From Hafnia alvei (GTDB lineage Bacteria; Pseudomonadota; Gammaproteobacteria; Enterobacterales; Enterobacteriaceae), in NCBI RefSeq assembly GCF_900095695.1, contig NZ_FMIQ01000041.1, forward strand, positions 1-64,000: DNA of 64,000 bases, read 5' to 3'. Shown here in pieces: positions 10,701-20,522 of the stretch. Under the pieces are notes generated by a model. It did no database searches and was not told where the DNA came from. It was given only the letters and a program-made list of their open reading frames with translations. Positions within the stretch are counted from its first letter, which is position 1. Each line of letters starts with the position of its first letter. The position numbers and the translations under genes are program-made.

Positions 10701-10729
10701 AGGCGGTCACTCGACCGCCTACGTTTTTT
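10701..10729 (+). terminator. Terminator after acpP
   Basis: The stem aggcggtc / gaccgcct (10701-10720, 4-nt loop) is followed by acg and six T. It should separate acpP from fabF expression, at least in part. Confidence 0.85.
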
Positions 10730-10777
10730 CCTGCTCTCATAGAGTTTCAAATTAAATTCCCTCCCTGGAGGACAAGC

Positions 10778-12019
10778 GTGTCTAAGCGTCGAGTTGTTGT
10801 GACCGGACTGGGCATGTTGTCTCCTGTCGGTAATACAGTAGATTCCACATGGGATGCTATCGTAGCCGGGCAGAGTGGCATCAGCTTAATCGACCATTTC
10901 GATACTAGCGCCTATGCAACGCGTTTTGCTGGCTTAGTAAAGGATTTTAATAGTGAAGACTACATCTCGCGTAAAGATGCTCGCAAGATGGATGCCTTCA
11001 TTCAGTACGGAGTCGCTGCCGGTATTCAGGCATTTAAAGATTCTGGGATTGAAGTAACTGAAGAAAATGCTCCACGTATCGGTGCCGCGATTGGTTCTGG
11101 TATCGGTGGACTTGGCCTGATTGAAGAAAACCACAGTGCGCTTGTTAAAGGCGGACCGCGTAAAATCAGCCCATTCTTCGTGCCTTCAACCATTGTAAAT
11201 ATGGTAGCCGGTCATCTGACTATCATGTTAGGTCTGCGTGGCCCAAGCATTTCTATTGCAACGGCATGTACTTCTGGTGTGCACAACATCGGACATGCAG
11301 CCCGTATGATCGCGTATAACGACGCAGACGTCATGCTGGCAGGTGGTGCAGAAAAAGCGAGTACACCTTTGGGTGTCGGTGGCTTTGGTGCCGCACGCGC
11401 ACTGTCAACGCGTAACGATAACCCGCAAGCGGCAAGCCGCCCGTGGGATAAAGATCGTGACGGTTTCGTTCTCGGTGACGGTGCTGGTATTCTGGTTCTT
11501 GAAGAATACGAGCATGCGAAAGCGCGTGGTGCAAAAATTTATGCTGAAATCGTTGGTTTCGGTATGAGTAGCGATGCTTACCACATGACTTCTCCACCGG
11601 AAAACGGTGAAGGTGCAGCGCTGGCGATGGTGAATGCACTGCGTGATGCAGGCTTGAATCCATCTCAGGTTGGCTACATCAACGCTCACGGAACGTCTAC
11701 TCCGGCGGGCGATAAAGCAGAAACGCAGGCAGTGAAAAGTGTATACGGCGCAGATGCCGCTAAAGTGATGGTCAGCTCCACCAAGTCTATGACGGGACAC
11801 CTTCTGGGTGCCGCTGGTGCAGTTGAATCTATCTTTACTATTCTGACGCTGCGCGACCAAATTGTTGCGCCAACCATCAACCTGGATAACCCAGATGAAG
11901 GTTGTGATCTTGACTTTGTACCCGGCGAGGCTCGTCAGGTGAAAGGTTTGGAATATGCACTGTGTAACTCCTTCGGCTTTGGTGGCACTAACGGTTCTGT
12001 GATTTTTCGCAAAATCTAA
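10778..12019 (+). CDS. fabF: 3-oxoacyl-[ACP] synthase II (FabF)
   Basis: FabF condenses acyl-ACP with malonyl-ACP and sets the temperature-dependent cis-vaccenate level in E. coli. The catalytic C164 (ATACTSG), H304 (INAHGTSTP) and H341 (TGHLLGAAG) are all present in a 413-residue protein. The start is GTG at 10778, preceded by a strong CTGGAGGA site. A terminator follows, overlapping the spacer before pabC. Confidence 0.98.
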   Translation: MSKRRVVVTGLGMLSPVGNTVDSTWDAIVAGQSGISLIDHFDTSAYATRFAGLVKDFNSEDYISRKDARKMDAFIQYGVAAGIQAFKDSGIEVTEENAPRIGAAIGSGIGGLGLIEENHSALVKGGPRKISPFFVPSTIVNMVAGHLTIMLGLRGPSISIATACTSGVHNIGHAARMIAYNDADVMLAGGAEKASTPLGVGGFGAARALSTRNDNPQAASRPWDKDRDGFVLGDGAGILVLEEYEHAKARGAKIYAEIVGFGMSSDAYHMTSPPENGEGAALAMVNALRDAGLNPSQVGYINAHGTSTPAGDKAETQAVKSVYGADAAKVMVSSTKSMTGHLLGAAGAVESIFTILTLRDQIVAPTINLDNPDEGCDLDFVPGEARQVKGLEYALCNSFGFGGTNGSVIFRKI

Positions 12020-12055
12020 AGTCGCTTAAGTTTTGAGATGTTATCTGCATAAATC

Positions 12056-12083
12056 AAATGGCCCTTATGGGGCCATTTTTTTT
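12056..12083 (+). terminator. Terminator after fabF
   Basis: The stem aaatggcc / ggccattt (12056-12078) carries a 7-nt loop and is followed by a T run to 12083. Confidence 0.85.
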
Positions 12084-12159
12084 ACCTACGCCTCTCAAAA
12101 CGCTAAAATATGATTATCGCATCGAGGCAGAATGCCTTGGTCATCGTCGGGAGTTTGTG

Positions 12160-12978
12160 ATGTTTTGGCTAAATGGAACACCCGCAGAGGTGATTTCGCT
12201 CGGTGACCGCGGTTTGCACTATGGCGATGGCTGTTTTACCACGGCTCGTTCTGTGCAAGGGCGAATCGATGATATTCACGCTCACCTCAGACGGATGCAG
12301 TCTGCCTGTTCGCGGTTATTTATTGAACCGGTTGATTGGACGGCTTGGCTCGCAGAATTTCGTCAAGCGGCGATTGAGACTGGGAATGGCGTGGTCAAAG
12401 CGATCATAACCCGGGGTAGCGGCGGACGCGGTTATTCTATTTCAGCTGTCGAAAACCCGCGCCGTATATTTTCAAATGGCGCAATTCCGGCTCAGTATGC
12501 CCAGTGGCAAGAGGATGGCATCACGCTGGCTGTAAGTCCTATCCGCTTAGGTATCAATCCTTCTCTTGCTGGCATTAAACATCTCAACCGCCTAGAGCAG
12601 GTGCTGATTAAGGCAAAGCTTGAGCAGACGAAAGCCCATGAGGCGCTGGTGCTTGACAGCGAGGCTAGGCTAGTGGAATGCTGTGCGGCTAATTTATTCT
12701 GGCGTATTGGGCAACAGGTATTTACGCCAACGCTTGCCAACGCAGGCGTTGATGGGCTGATGCGTCAGCGCATTGTTCGCATTCTGGCTGAAAGTGAGTA
12801 TGAATTAAGTATTGTCTCTGCATCCTTAGATGCGTTGCAAGACGCGGAAGAAGTGTTTATATGCAACTCTTTAATGCCGTTGTTGCCGGTGAATAAAGCG
12901 GGGGAGTATCGCTTTAGCTCACGGCAATTGGCGGACTATTTATTACCACAGTGTCTACTTCCTGTGTATGAGTCATGA
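12160..12978 (+). CDS. pabC: Aminodeoxychorismate lyase
   Basis: PabC releases pyruvate from 4-amino-4-deoxychorismate to give p-aminobenzoate for folate. It is a 272-residue fold-type IV PLP enzyme; the PLP lysine is K140 in AGIKHLNRLEQ, as in E. coli. GDGCFTTAR and RGSGGRGYS are conserved. A longer frame begins inside the fabF terminator, so the ATG at 12160 (MFWLNG) is preferred. It lies between fabF and mltG, the standard order. Confidence 0.96.
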   Translation: MFWLNGTPAEVISLGDRGLHYGDGCFTTARSVQGRIDDIHAHLRRMQSACSRLFIEPVDWTAWLAEFRQAAIETGNGVVKAIITRGSGGRGYSISAVENPRRIFSNGAIPAQYAQWQEDGITLAVSPIRLGINPSLAGIKHLNRLEQVLIKAKLEQTKAHEALVLDSEARLVECCAANLFWRIGQQVFTPTLANAGVDGLMRQRIVRILAESEYELSIVSASLDALQDAEEVFICNSLMPLLPVNKAGEYRFSSRQLADYLLPQCLLPVYES

Positions 12979-12990
12979 TTTGGCGGTTGA

Positions 12991-14016
12991 ATGAAGAAAA
13001 AACTGTTTGGACTTCTTGTTGTCTGCATTCTTGTTTTGTTAGTCGCGCTGTTTTGGAGCTATCAACAAGTGCAGAAGTTTGCCCGAACGCCTTTGGCGAT
13101 GACTCAAGAAACGCTGTTTAAACTCCCTGGGGGCACCGGACGCGTGGCGTTAGAAGGCCTACTAGTAAGGGACAAGCTCATTGCGCATCCTCGTTATTTT
13201 CCGTGGCTACTGCAGCTTGAGCCTGAATTGGCTAATTTTAAAGCGGGTACCTATCGCATTACACCTGGTATGACCGTGCGTGAATTTCTTGAACTGCTTA
13301 AAAGCGGCAAAGAAGCACAGTTCACGGTACGCTTCATTGAAGGAACGCGCTTTCAAGATTGGATGCAGGTCTTAGCCGCTTCGCCAAACCTGAAGCATGC
13401 GTTGGCGAACAAAGATGAAAACCAGATAGCCAAAATCTTGGGCATACCTGAAGGCTGCCCAATCGAGGGCTGGCTTTATCCTGATACGTATCATTACACC
13501 GCGGGTAATAGCGACGAGATGATACTTAAGCGGGCGTATAATCGCATGAGCAAAGAAGTTGACGAGATATGGCAGGATCGCGAGAAAAATCTGCCTTATA
13601 AGACACCTGAAGATCTGGTGACCATGGCGTCAATCATTGAAAAAGAAACCGGCGTTGGTGAAGAACGCGGCAAAGTGGCATCGGTATTTATCAATCGCCT
13701 TCGTATTGGCATGCGTTTACAGACCGATCCTACGGTGATTTATGGTCTCGGCAAAAACTATAACGGTAATTTGACGCGGCGCGACTTACAGCAGCCAACC
13801 GCATACAATACCTACGTGATATCAGGACTGCCGCCAACGCCGATTGCCATGCCAAGCCGCGCCTCGTTAGAGGCCGCAGCGCACCCGGAAAAAACTTCTT
13901 ATTTGTACTTTGTTGCAGATGGAAAAGGTGGACACGTATTTACCACTAATCTACAGAGCCATAATCAAGCCGTACGCAACTATTTGCAGGTGCTAAGGGA
14001 AAAGAATGAAAAGTAA
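12991..14016 (+). CDS. mltG: Endolytic murein transglycosylase MltG
   Basis: MltG cuts nascent peptidoglycan strands at the inner membrane and is thought to set glycan chain length. The 341-residue protein has one N-terminal membrane segment (about 5-24), a LysM-like region and the YceG domain with the catalytic glutamate E217 in SIIEKETG. It follows pabC by 12 bp and overlaps tmk by 11 bp, which suggests translational coupling. Confidence 0.96.
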   Translation: MKKKLFGLLVVCILVLLVALFWSYQQVQKFARTPLAMTQETLFKLPGGTGRVALEGLLVRDKLIAHPRYFPWLLQLEPELANFKAGTYRITPGMTVREFLELLKSGKEAQFTVRFIEGTRFQDWMQVLAASPNLKHALANKDENQIAKILGIPEGCPIEGWLYPDTYHYTAGNSDEMILKRAYNRMSKEVDEIWQDREKNLPYKTPEDLVTMASIIEKETGVGEERGKVASVFINRLRIGMRLQTDPTVIYGLGKNYNGNLTRRDLQQPTAYNTYVISGLPPTPIAMPSRASLEAAAHPEKTSYLYFVADGKGGHVFTTNLQSHNQAVRNYLQVLREKNEK

Positions 14017-14647
14017 GTTCATCGTGATTGAGGGTCTGGAAGGGGCCGGTAAGACAACGGCCCGCGATACCGTAGTAGATGAGCTTCGTCAGCAAGGTAT
14101 TGAAGAGATCGTTTTTACCCGTGAACCGGGTGGAACACCGTTAGCTGAAAAATTGCGCGATTTAGTTAAGCAAGGCGTTGAAAACGAAAAACTAACCGAC
14201 AAAGCCGAAGTGCTGATGCTTTACGCTGCACGCGTTCAGTTGGTGGATAATGTGATCAAACCAGCGTTGGCTCGCGGAGCGTGGGTAGTAGGCGATCGTC
14301 ACGATCTCTCATCTCAGGCTTATCAAGGCGGCGGCAGAGGGGTTGACTCCCGTCTGATGCAGTCGCTGCGCGATACGGTATTAGGTGACTTTAAACCTGA
14401 CTTAACGCTATATCTGGATTTACCTCCAGCGATAGGTTTAGAGCGAGCGCGTAGCCGTGGTGCATTAGATCGTATCGAACAGGAATCGCTGGCCTTTTTC
14501 GAACGCACAAGAGCGCGTTATTTGGCATTAGCCGAACAGGATGACAGCATTATCACCGTTGATGCCTCGCAAACCTTGCCCGAAGTGACGGCCTCTATCC
14601 GCACTGCGCTTCAGACATGGTTTAAGGATCAGGAGCAGCCCGCGTGA
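14006..14647 (+). CDS. tmk: Thymidylate kinase
   Basis: Tmk phosphorylates dTMP to dTDP for DNA synthesis. The P-loop GLEGAGKTT is at 10-18, the DRH(D) motif with the lid region [11 protein letters not shown] follows, and the total is 213 residues. Its start lies inside the 3' end of mltG and its stop overlaps the holB GTG by 4 bp, so the three genes are tightly coupled. Confidence 0.97.
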   Translation: MKSKFIVIEGLEGAGKTTARDTVVDELRQQGIEEIVFTREPGGTPLAEKLRDLVKQGVENEKLTDKAEVLMLYAARVQLVDNVIKPALARGAWVVGDRHDLSSQAYQGGGRGVDSRLMQSLRDTVLGDFKPDLTLYLDLPPAIGLERARSRGALDRIEQESLAFFERTRARYLALAEQDDSIITVDASQTLPEVTASIRTALQTWFKDQEQPA

Positions 14648-15630
14648 ATTGGTATCCTTGGCTGACCGTACCATACCGTCAACTGGTTGCTCAGCACCAG
14701 AGTGGGCGAGGGCACCATGCTCTGTTGGTGCACGCGATTGCGGGCTGCGGCGACGATTCACTGATGTATGCATTAGGGCGCTGGCTGATGTGTCAGCGGC
14801 CAAATGGCGACAAAAGCTGCGGCGAGTGTCATAGCTGCCGTTTGATGCTGGCGGGTAACCATCCAGACTGGTACGACTTACAGCCAGAAAAAGGTAAAAC
14901 GAGCCTTGGTATTGAGCTTGTTCGCCAAATTATCGAACATCTTTACAGCCATGCTCAGCAGGGCGGCGCTAAAGTCGTCCTGCTGCCGCGCGCTGAAACG
15001 CTGACGGAAGCGGCAGCGAATGCGTTGCTGAAAACGCTTGAAGAACCACCAGAGAAAACCTATTTTCTTTTGGGAACGCGTGAGCCGGCTAATTTGCTCG
15101 CTACGTTACGTAGCCGTTGTTTTTATATGCATCTTGCTGTGCCTGAAGAATCATTGAGCTTACGCTGGCTTCAAAGCCAACAGCCGGGCGATGAGCTGGC
15201 TATGCGTACCGCATTACGCTTGAACGGTGGCGCGCCTGTGGCAGCCTTGAGCCTGCTTGAGCCAAATAGTTGGAAGCAACGTCTTCAGCTGTGTCAGGGT
15301 TTGCAGCAAGCGATCCCTCAGCGTCAGTGGATGCAGTTATTACCACTGTTAAATCACGATAATGTGCATGAACGGCTAACATGGCTATGTGCTTTATTGC
15401 TTGATGCGATGAAATTGCAGCAGGGAGCAACGGCTGCCCTTGCAAATCTTGATCAACAGCCGTTGGTTTATCAACTGGCGTCGACCCAGGCAACAACGAT
15501 TTTGCAGCAACAGCTAGAGCAATGGATATTCTGCCGCCATCAGCTTCTCACTACCACAGGGCTCAACCGCGAGCTAATGCTCACTCGCCAGCTTTGTCTG
15601 TGGAGCGACTCCTTTCCTCCTAGCGCGTAG
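14644..15630 (+). CDS. holB: DNA polymerase III subunit delta'
   Basis: Delta' is the clamp-loader stator that helps place the beta sliding clamp on DNA. The 328-residue AAA+ protein keeps the zinc-binding cysteines (CGECHSC) and the [13 protein letters not shown] sensor region. It lacks a functional Walker A, as is normal for delta'. It starts with GTG overlapping the tmk stop. The C-terminal third differs more from E. coli than the N-terminal part, the usual pattern. Confidence 0.95.
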   Translation: MNWYPWLTVPYRQLVAQHQSGRGHHALLVHAIAGCGDDSLMYALGRWLMCQRPNGDKSCGECHSCRLMLAGNHPDWYDLQPEKGKTSLGIELVRQIIEHLYSHAQQGGAKVVLLPRAETLTEAAANALLKTLEEPPEKTYFLLGTREPANLLATLRSRCFYMHLAVPEESLSLRWLQSQQPGDELAMRTALRLNGGAPVAALSLLEPNSWKQRLQLCQGLQQAIPQRQWMQLLPLLNHDNVHERLTWLCALLLDAMKLQQGATAALANLDQQPLVYQLASTQATTILQQQLEQWIFCRHQLLTTTGLNRELMLTRQLCLWSDSFPPSA

Positions 15631-15683
15631 CCGTGCCCTCGGGGTTCTCTACGCGATCCGTGATTAATATCAGGTTAAAATTT

Positions 15684-16472
15684 ATGTACTTAGTTGACTC
15701 CCATTGCCATTTAGATGGTCTGGATTATGAAAATCTGCACAAAAGTGTTGATAGCGTTTTAGCTGATGCCAAAGCGCGCGATGTTGGTTTTGTGCTGGCT
15801 GTGGCAACGACGTTGCCGGGCTATCGAGCAATGCGTGAGCAAATCGGACTGCGCGACAATGTGGCTTTTTCCTGCGGTGTCCATCCCCTGAATTTGGACG
15901 GGGGCTATGACTATGACGAACTGCGTCAATTAGCGAGCGCCCCAGAAGTGGTTGCGATGGGTGAAACTGGCCTCGATTATTTCTATCAGAAAGACAATAT
16001 CCCCCTGCAGCAGGAGTCTTTTCGTCAGCATATCCGCATTGGCCGTGAGCTACACAAACCCGTGATCGTGCATACGCGTGATGCGCGGCAGGATACGTTA
16101 GATATTCTGCGTGAAGAGCAGGTGAGCGAGTGCGGCGGTGTGCTGCATTGCTTTACTGAAGATCAGGAAACAGCGCGGCAGTTACTTGATATGGGCTTCT
16201 ATATTTCATTTTCTGGCATTGTAACGTTCCGTAATGCGGATGCGCTGCGTGAAGTCGCCCGCTATGTTCCTGTAGATCGTATGTTGGTGGAAACCGACTC
16301 GCCTTATCTCGCTCCCGTGCCTCACCGTGGCAAAGAGAACCAACCCGCCTATGTACGCGATGTCGCTGAGTATCTTGCGGTATTGAAGGGGATGACTCCG
16401 GATAATTTAGCCCGGCAAACAACAGACAATTTCAGCCGTTTGTTTGGCGTAACATTGCCAACACATAGTTAA
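15684..16472 (+). CDS. ycfH: TatD-family metal-dependent hydrolase YcfH
   Basis: A TatD-type amidohydrolase/deoxyribonuclease predicted in the cytoplasm; the substrate of YcfH is not firmly known. Metal ligands are visible as H7 and H9 (DSHCHLDG), the GETGLDY glutamate, HTRDA, LHCF and ETDSPYLAP. The ATG at 15684 gives 262 residues, near the 265 of E. coli; an upstream in-frame start would add 17 poorly conserved residues. It follows holB, as in E. coli. Confidence 0.93.
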   Translation: MYLVDSHCHLDGLDYENLHKSVDSVLADAKARDVGFVLAVATTLPGYRAMREQIGLRDNVAFSCGVHPLNLDGGYDYDELRQLASAPEVVAMGETGLDYFYQKDNIPLQQESFRQHIRIGRELHKPVIVHTRDARQDTLDILREEQVSECGGVLHCFTEDQETARQLLDMGFYISFSGIVTFRNADALREVARYVPVDRMLVETDSPYLAPVPHRGKENQPAYVRDVAEYLAVLKGMTPDNLARQTTDNFSRLFGVTLPTHS

Positions 16473-16620
16473 AGTCTATTTATTTTATTGCTCGTAATTA
16501 ATCGTTCAAGCAGGTATCTTGCTGTTCGAAAATGTTTACATGGCTATTTTTATGAAACCATTTTGGTGATTTTTTAACACTTTTTTGTCAAAAATGTTAT
16601 TCAGATCTCTGTAATTATGG

Positions 16621-16642
16621 AAACGTGACAGCCATCAAACAT
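16621..16642 (+). promoter_or_regulatory. Probable CRP site upstream of ptsG
   Basis: The 22-bp window has GTGA and ATCA half-site cores at the correct spacing for the CRP consensus (about 14 of 22 bases). Its position before the predicted -10 fits CRP activation, as known for E. coli ptsG. Confidence 0.55.
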
Positions 16643-16778
16643 CTTGCAGGTTATTTATTTTACCCTGCGTAAAAATTAAAGGAGTGCTAAGACACTTCTA
16701 GGCGTTCAGGTTCTCTTCCTGTCCGCGGCGTGACTCTCGGGCATACGAGAGCAGGCTAATAAAAGAGCACTATTTATT

Positions 16779-16795
16779 CAGGAGCACTCTCAATT
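16779..16795 (+). promoter_or_regulatory. SgrS small-RNA target at the ptsG ribosome site
   Basis: The bases caggagcactctcaatt just before the ptsG ATG are identical to the E. coli segment paired by SgrS. Glucose-phosphate stress should therefore block ptsG translation here too, provided sgrS is in the genome (inferred). Confidence 0.7.
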
Positions 16796-18229
16796 ATGTT
16801 CAAAAACGCATTCGCAAACCTGCAGAAAGTGGGTAAGTCGCTAATGCTGCCAGTTTCCGTATTACCCATTGCAGGTATTCTGCTGGGTGTCGGTTCTGCC
16901 AACTTTAGCTGGCTACCTGCGGTAGTTTCCCATGTGATGGCTGAAGCCGGTGGCTCAGTATTCGCAAACATGCCGCTGATTTTTGCTATTGGTGTTGCGC
17001 TCGGCTTTACTAACAATGACGGCGTCTCTGCGCTGGCGGCGGTAGTGGCCTACGGCATTATGGTGAAAACCATGGCTGTGGTTGCGCCTCTGGTTCTGCA
17101 CATGCCTGCCGAAGAGATCGTCGCGAAGCACTTAGCCGATACTGGTGTGCTGGGTGGGATCATCGCGGGTTCTATTGCCGCCTATATGTTCAACCGTTTC
17201 TACCGCATCAAACTTCCTGAATATCTGGGCTTCTTTGCCGGTAAACGTTTTGTTCCGATCATCTCTGGTCTGGCTGCTATTTTCTTGGGCATTGTGCTGT
17301 CCTTTATTTGGCCTCCAGTCGGAACCGCGATCCAAACCTTTTCACAGTGGGCGGCTTACCAAAACCCTGTTGTTGCCTTTGGCATCTACGGTTTGGTTGA
17401 GCGTTCACTGGTTCCATTTGGTTTACACCATATTTGGAACGTACCTTTCCAAATGCAGATCGGTGAGTTCACCAATGCGGCAGGTCAGGTATTCCACGGT
17501 GATATCCCTCGCTATATGGCAGGCGATCCAACCGCGGGTAAACTGTCCGGTGGCTTCCTGTTCAAAATGTACGGTCTGCCTGCTGCAGCGATTGCTATTT
17601 GGCATTCTGCTAAGCCAGAAAATCGTGCCAAAGTCGGTGGGATCATGATCTCAGCTGCGTTGACCTCGTTCTTGACGGGTATCACCGAGCCGATTGAATT
17701 CTCCTTCATGTTCGTGGCACCGATTCTGTATGCCATTCACGCGATTCTGGCGGGGCTAGCTTTCCCAATCTGTATTCTGTTGGGCATGCGTGACGGTACA
17801 AGTTTCTCTCATGGCCTGATAGACTTTATCGTTCTGAGTGGCAACAGCAGCAAAATCTGGCTATTCCCGATTGTGGGTATTATCTACGGTCTGGTGTACT
17901 ACACGATTTTCCGTGTGTTGATTACTAAGCTGAACCTAAAAACGCCAGGTCGTGAAGATTCATCTTCCGAACAGAGTGCTCAGAGCAATGACGGTATGTC
18001 TGCTGCACTGGTGGCTGCATTCGGTGGTAAAGACAACATCACAAACCTTGATGCGTGTATCACTCGTCTGCGTGTGAGCGTGGCAGATGTGGCTAAAGTG
18101 GATCAGGCTGGCCTGAAGAAACTGGGTGCTGCGGGTGTGGTTGTTGCGGGTTCTGGCGTTCAGGCTATCTTCGGTACAAAATCCGATAACCTGAAAACTG
18201 ATATGGATGAGTACATCCGTAGTCACTGA
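16796..18229 (+). CDS. ptsG: PTS glucose-specific EIICB
   Basis: PtsG imports and phosphorylates glucose, taking phosphate from EIIA(Glc). The 477-residue protein has the same length as E. coli PtsG. Residues 1 to about 385 form the membrane IIC channel domain (FGLHHIWN and TGITEPIEF motifs). A linker leads to the IIB domain with the phosphorylated C421 in [11 protein letters not shown]. It is monocistronic: its own control region lies upstream and a terminator downstream. Confidence 0.98.
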   Translation: MFKNAFANLQKVGKSLMLPVSVLPIAGILLGVGSANFSWLPAVVSHVMAEAGGSVFANMPLIFAIGVALGFTNNDGVSALAAVVAYGIMVKTMAVVAPLVLHMPAEEIVAKHLADTGVLGGIIAGSIAAYMFNRFYRIKLPEYLGFFAGKRFVPIISGLAAIFLGIVLSFIWPPVGTAIQTFSQWAAYQNPVVAFGIYGLVERSLVPFGLHHIWNVPFQMQIGEFTNAAGQVFHGDIPRYMAGDPTAGKLSGGFLFKMYGLPAAAIAIWHSAKPENRAKVGGIMISAALTSFLTGITEPIEFSFMFVAPILYAIHAILAGLAFPICILLGMRDGTSFSHGLIDFIVLSGNSSKIWLFPIVGIIYGLVYYTIFRVLITKLNLKTPGREDSSSEQSAQSNDGMSAALVAAFGGKDNITNLDACITRLRVSVADVAKVDQAGLKKLGAAGVVVAGSGVQAIFGTKSDNLKTDMDEYIRSH

Positions 18230-18257
18230 TCCTGCAATATCACTAAGCGCGTATTAA

Positions 18258-18280
18258 AAAGGAGGCCAATGGCCTCCTTT
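18258..18280. terminator. Bidirectional terminator between ptsG and ribA
   Basis: The stem aaaggaggcc / ggcctccttt (3-nt loop) separates the convergent genes. T-rich flanks occur on both strands, better on the minus strand. Confidence 0.8.
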
Positions 18281-18324
18281 GTTGTCTCTGTAGCGATATC
18301 AGCAACAGATCACATCGATATATT

Positions 18325-18912
18325 TTAATCGAGTAAGTGACCCATCTTTGCGGCTTTCGTCGACAGATAGCGTTCATTCTTAGGGTTACGGCCCACGATT
18401 AACGGCACGCGTTCGGTAATGTTGATACCGGCCTCTGTCAGAATTTCTACTTTCTTTGGATTGTTCGTCAGCAAACGCACTTGATCAACGCCCAGCAGTT
18501 TGAACATATCTGCGCAGAGGGTGAAATCGCGTTCGTCAGCGGCAAATCCTAACTGATGGTTAGCTTCAACCGTATCCGCGCCTTTATCTTGTAAGGCGTA
18601 AGCGCGAATTTTGTTGAGCAGGCCGATATTGCGGCCTTCTTGACGGTGGTAAAGCAAGATCCCACGACCTTCTTCAGCAATGTGCTCAAGCGCCGCTTCA
18701 AGCTGAAAACCACAGTCGCAGCGTAGGCTGAATAGGGCGTCGCCGGTTAAACACTCGGAGTGCACACGTGAAAGCACCGGCGTTGAGCCAGACACATCAC
18801 CATAAACTAATGCCAGATGGTCATGGCCGGTGGCAATCTCTTCAAAGCCGACCATCAAAAAATCACCCCAAGGTGTCGGCAGTTTTGCTTCAGCCACTCG
18901 TTTAAGCTGCAT
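18325..18912 (-). CDS. ribA: GTP cyclohydrolase II
   Basis: RibA opens GTP in the first step of riboflavin synthesis. The 195-residue protein starts [18 protein letters not shown]; zinc ligands C54, C65 and C67 match E. coli, and [11 protein letters not shown] and LLTNNPKK are conserved. A much longer in-frame extension upstream is rejected because the ATG at 18912 has a GGAG site seven bases away and gives the family N-terminus. It is divergent from pgpB, as in E. coli. Confidence 0.97.
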   Translation of the reverse strand: MQLKRVAEAKLPTPWGDFLMVGFEEIATGHDHLALVYGDVSGSTPVLSRVHSECLTGDALFSLRCDCGFQLEAALEHIAEEGRGILLYHRQEGRNIGLLNKIRAYALQDKGADTVEANHQLGFAADERDFTLCADMFKLLGVDQVRLLTNNPKKVEILTEAGINITERVPLIVGRNPKNERYLSTKAAKMGHLLD

Positions 18913-19198
18913 GTTGATCTCCACAACTACATCTTTTAGATACTGTCCATAACGGACATCGGTTATTGTGCGCCGCCGATGCAGGTGAGTGCAGGCACAA
19001 CCGAAGTAAATCCGGTAAAACCGAATCGTTAATAGGGTGCCTATTTTGCCACAAGTCGCGTCGATACAGCAGTTTTCGCTGAAGGACACGTATTATTTGT
19101 TTCAACCGGTCAATAAAACACCGCTCGGCAATTCCTGATAGGCTTCATTGATATGGTGTTGCTACACTGAATAATCAATAGAAAGAAAGGATTAATTG

Positions 19199-19963
19199 AT
19201 GTTACAGATTGCAAAACGTACCACTTTGGGCCTGATTGTGCTGCTGGCGATGCCGGTGAGCGTTTGGCTGTGCGGCTGGAAATGGCAGCCCGGTGATTCA
19301 AACAACGTGCTCAAAGCTCTCTATGCAATGACTGAAACAGTGACTGCGCCGTGGGGTATTCTCACGTGTTTAATCCTTGGCTGCTGGTTTTTATGGTGTT
19401 TACGCTTTCGGATCAAAGCGACGATAATCTTATTTATTATACTGATGGCAACGGTGTTGGTAGGGCAGGCGATTAAATCGACAATCAAAGGCTGGGTGCA
19501 AGAACCTCGGCCTTTTGTTTTGTGGCTAGAAGGTGAACATGGCGTTGATGCTCAGGCGTTTTATGCGCTCAAACGTGCAGAGCGCAGCAATCTTGTCACT
19601 GAACAGCTGTTGCATGAAATACGGATCCCGCAGTGGCTGAAAGGCCATTGGGCGTTTGAAACTGGCTTTGCTTTTCCTTCAGGCCACACGACGTTTGCTG
19701 CAACGTGGGCACTACTCGCGTTCGGCCTGTTGTTGCCGCGCCGCCACTATGTTTCAACGGGGCTAATCGCCATCTGGGCAATAGGCGTAATGGGGAGCCG
19801 TTTGGTATTAGGGATGCACTGGCCCATAGATTTAATTGTTGCCTGCGCGATAAGCTGGGTACTAGTCACTCTTTCTTGCGTACTGGTGCAACGGTGGTGC
19901 GGTTCTCTTGGCATCAGTGTGCCTGAGTCTCAGGAGATTCGTGCTCGTACGGCAGAGAAGTAA
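19199..19963 (+). CDS. pgpB: Phosphatidylglycerophosphatase B
   Basis: PgpB is an inner-membrane PAP2 phosphatase acting on phosphatidylglycerophosphate and undecaprenyl pyrophosphate. Its active site is visible in three parts: K97-R104-P105 (KGWVQEPRP), P160-S-G-H163 and S200-R with H207 and D211. These numbers match E. coli. The ATG at 19199 (254 residues) follows AAAGG and is preferred over the TTG one codon upstream. About six membrane segments are expected. Confidence 0.95.
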   Translation: MLQIAKRTTLGLIVLLAMPVSVWLCGWKWQPGDSNNVLKALYAMTETVTAPWGILTCLILGCWFLWCLRFRIKATIILFIILMATVLVGQAIKSTIKGWVQEPRPFVLWLEGEHGVDAQAFYALKRAERSNLVTEQLLHEIRIPQWLKGHWAFETGFAFPSGHTTFAATWALLAFGLLLPRRHYVSTGLIAIWAIGVMGSRLVLGMHWPIDLIVACAISWVLVTLSCVLVQRWCGSLGISVPESQEIRARTAEK

Positions 19964-19975
19964 GGCTGAATAACG

Positions 19976-20005
19976 CTTGAATTTTTAGGCATTTGGCCCC
20001 ATATG
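19976..20005 (+). promoter_or_regulatory. Sigma-32 (RpoH) promoter of lapAB
   Basis: CTTGAA (19976-19981) and CCCCATATG (19997-20005) are 15 bp apart, a near-perfect sigma-32 promoter. It lies about 200 bp before lapA. Heat-shock transcription of lapAB is established in E. coli, which supports the call. Confidence 0.85.
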
Positions 20006-20211
20006 ATCCTAATATTTATCTATTCTTCCGTGTGGCGCTTGGGTATCTCATTGGAGAATGGCATGATGTTGTTAGGGTGAGCACGCTGTTAAAACAGGGT
20101 TTTAGTGCTACGTGGGGTTTCCCTACAATATAACTAAATGATAATTTAACCATTCGGGTGCTGTTTTCTTTGGCATAATTCATCCGACTAACCTGATTTA
20201 CAGGAAGAAAT

Positions 20212-20517
20212 GTGAAATATCTGCTGATTTTTTTGGTTGTTTTAGCCATCTTTGTGCTTTCGGTCACATTGGGTGCGCATAACGATCAGGCTGTTACGTT
20301 TAACTATTTAATTGCTCAGGGCGAATACCGCCTGTCAACGTTGCTGGCCACATTGTTTGCAGCCGGATTCATTTTGGGTTGGGTTATCTGCGGCCTGTTT
20401 TATGTCCGAGTGCGTTTAGGTTTAGCGCGCGCTGAACGAAAAATTCGTCGACTGGAACAGCAAGCTGCGTCATCTGAGCCAGACAACCTCGCACCTTCTG
20501 CGACGCCGAAGGAATAG
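20212..20517 (+). CDS. lapA: Lipopolysaccharide assembly protein LapA
   Basis: LapA is a small inner-membrane protein that works with LapB to couple LPS and phospholipid synthesis. The 101 residues contain two hydrophobic segments (about 2-20 and 43-65) followed by a basic, coiled-coil-like cytoplasmic tail (LARAERKIRRLEQQ). It starts with GTG after CAGGAAGA. It is 5 bp upstream of lapB and shares its heat-shock promoter. Confidence 0.95.
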   Translation: MKYLLIFLVVLAIFVLSVTLGAHNDQAVTFNYLIAQGEYRLSTLLATLFAAGFILGWVICGLFYVRVRLGLARAERKIRRLEQQAASSEPDNLAPSATPKE

Positions 20518-20522
20518 AGACT

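Larger units (their letters stand above)
16473..16795. promoter_or_regulatory. ptsG control region
   Basis: This 323-bp gene-free stretch holds the ptsG promoter and leader. The segment around 16640-16680 resembles the E. coli ptsG promoter (ttatttattttacc, then a GC-rich leader), where Mlc represses and CRP activates. The Mlc sites themselves I cannot assign with certainty. Confidence 0.6.
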
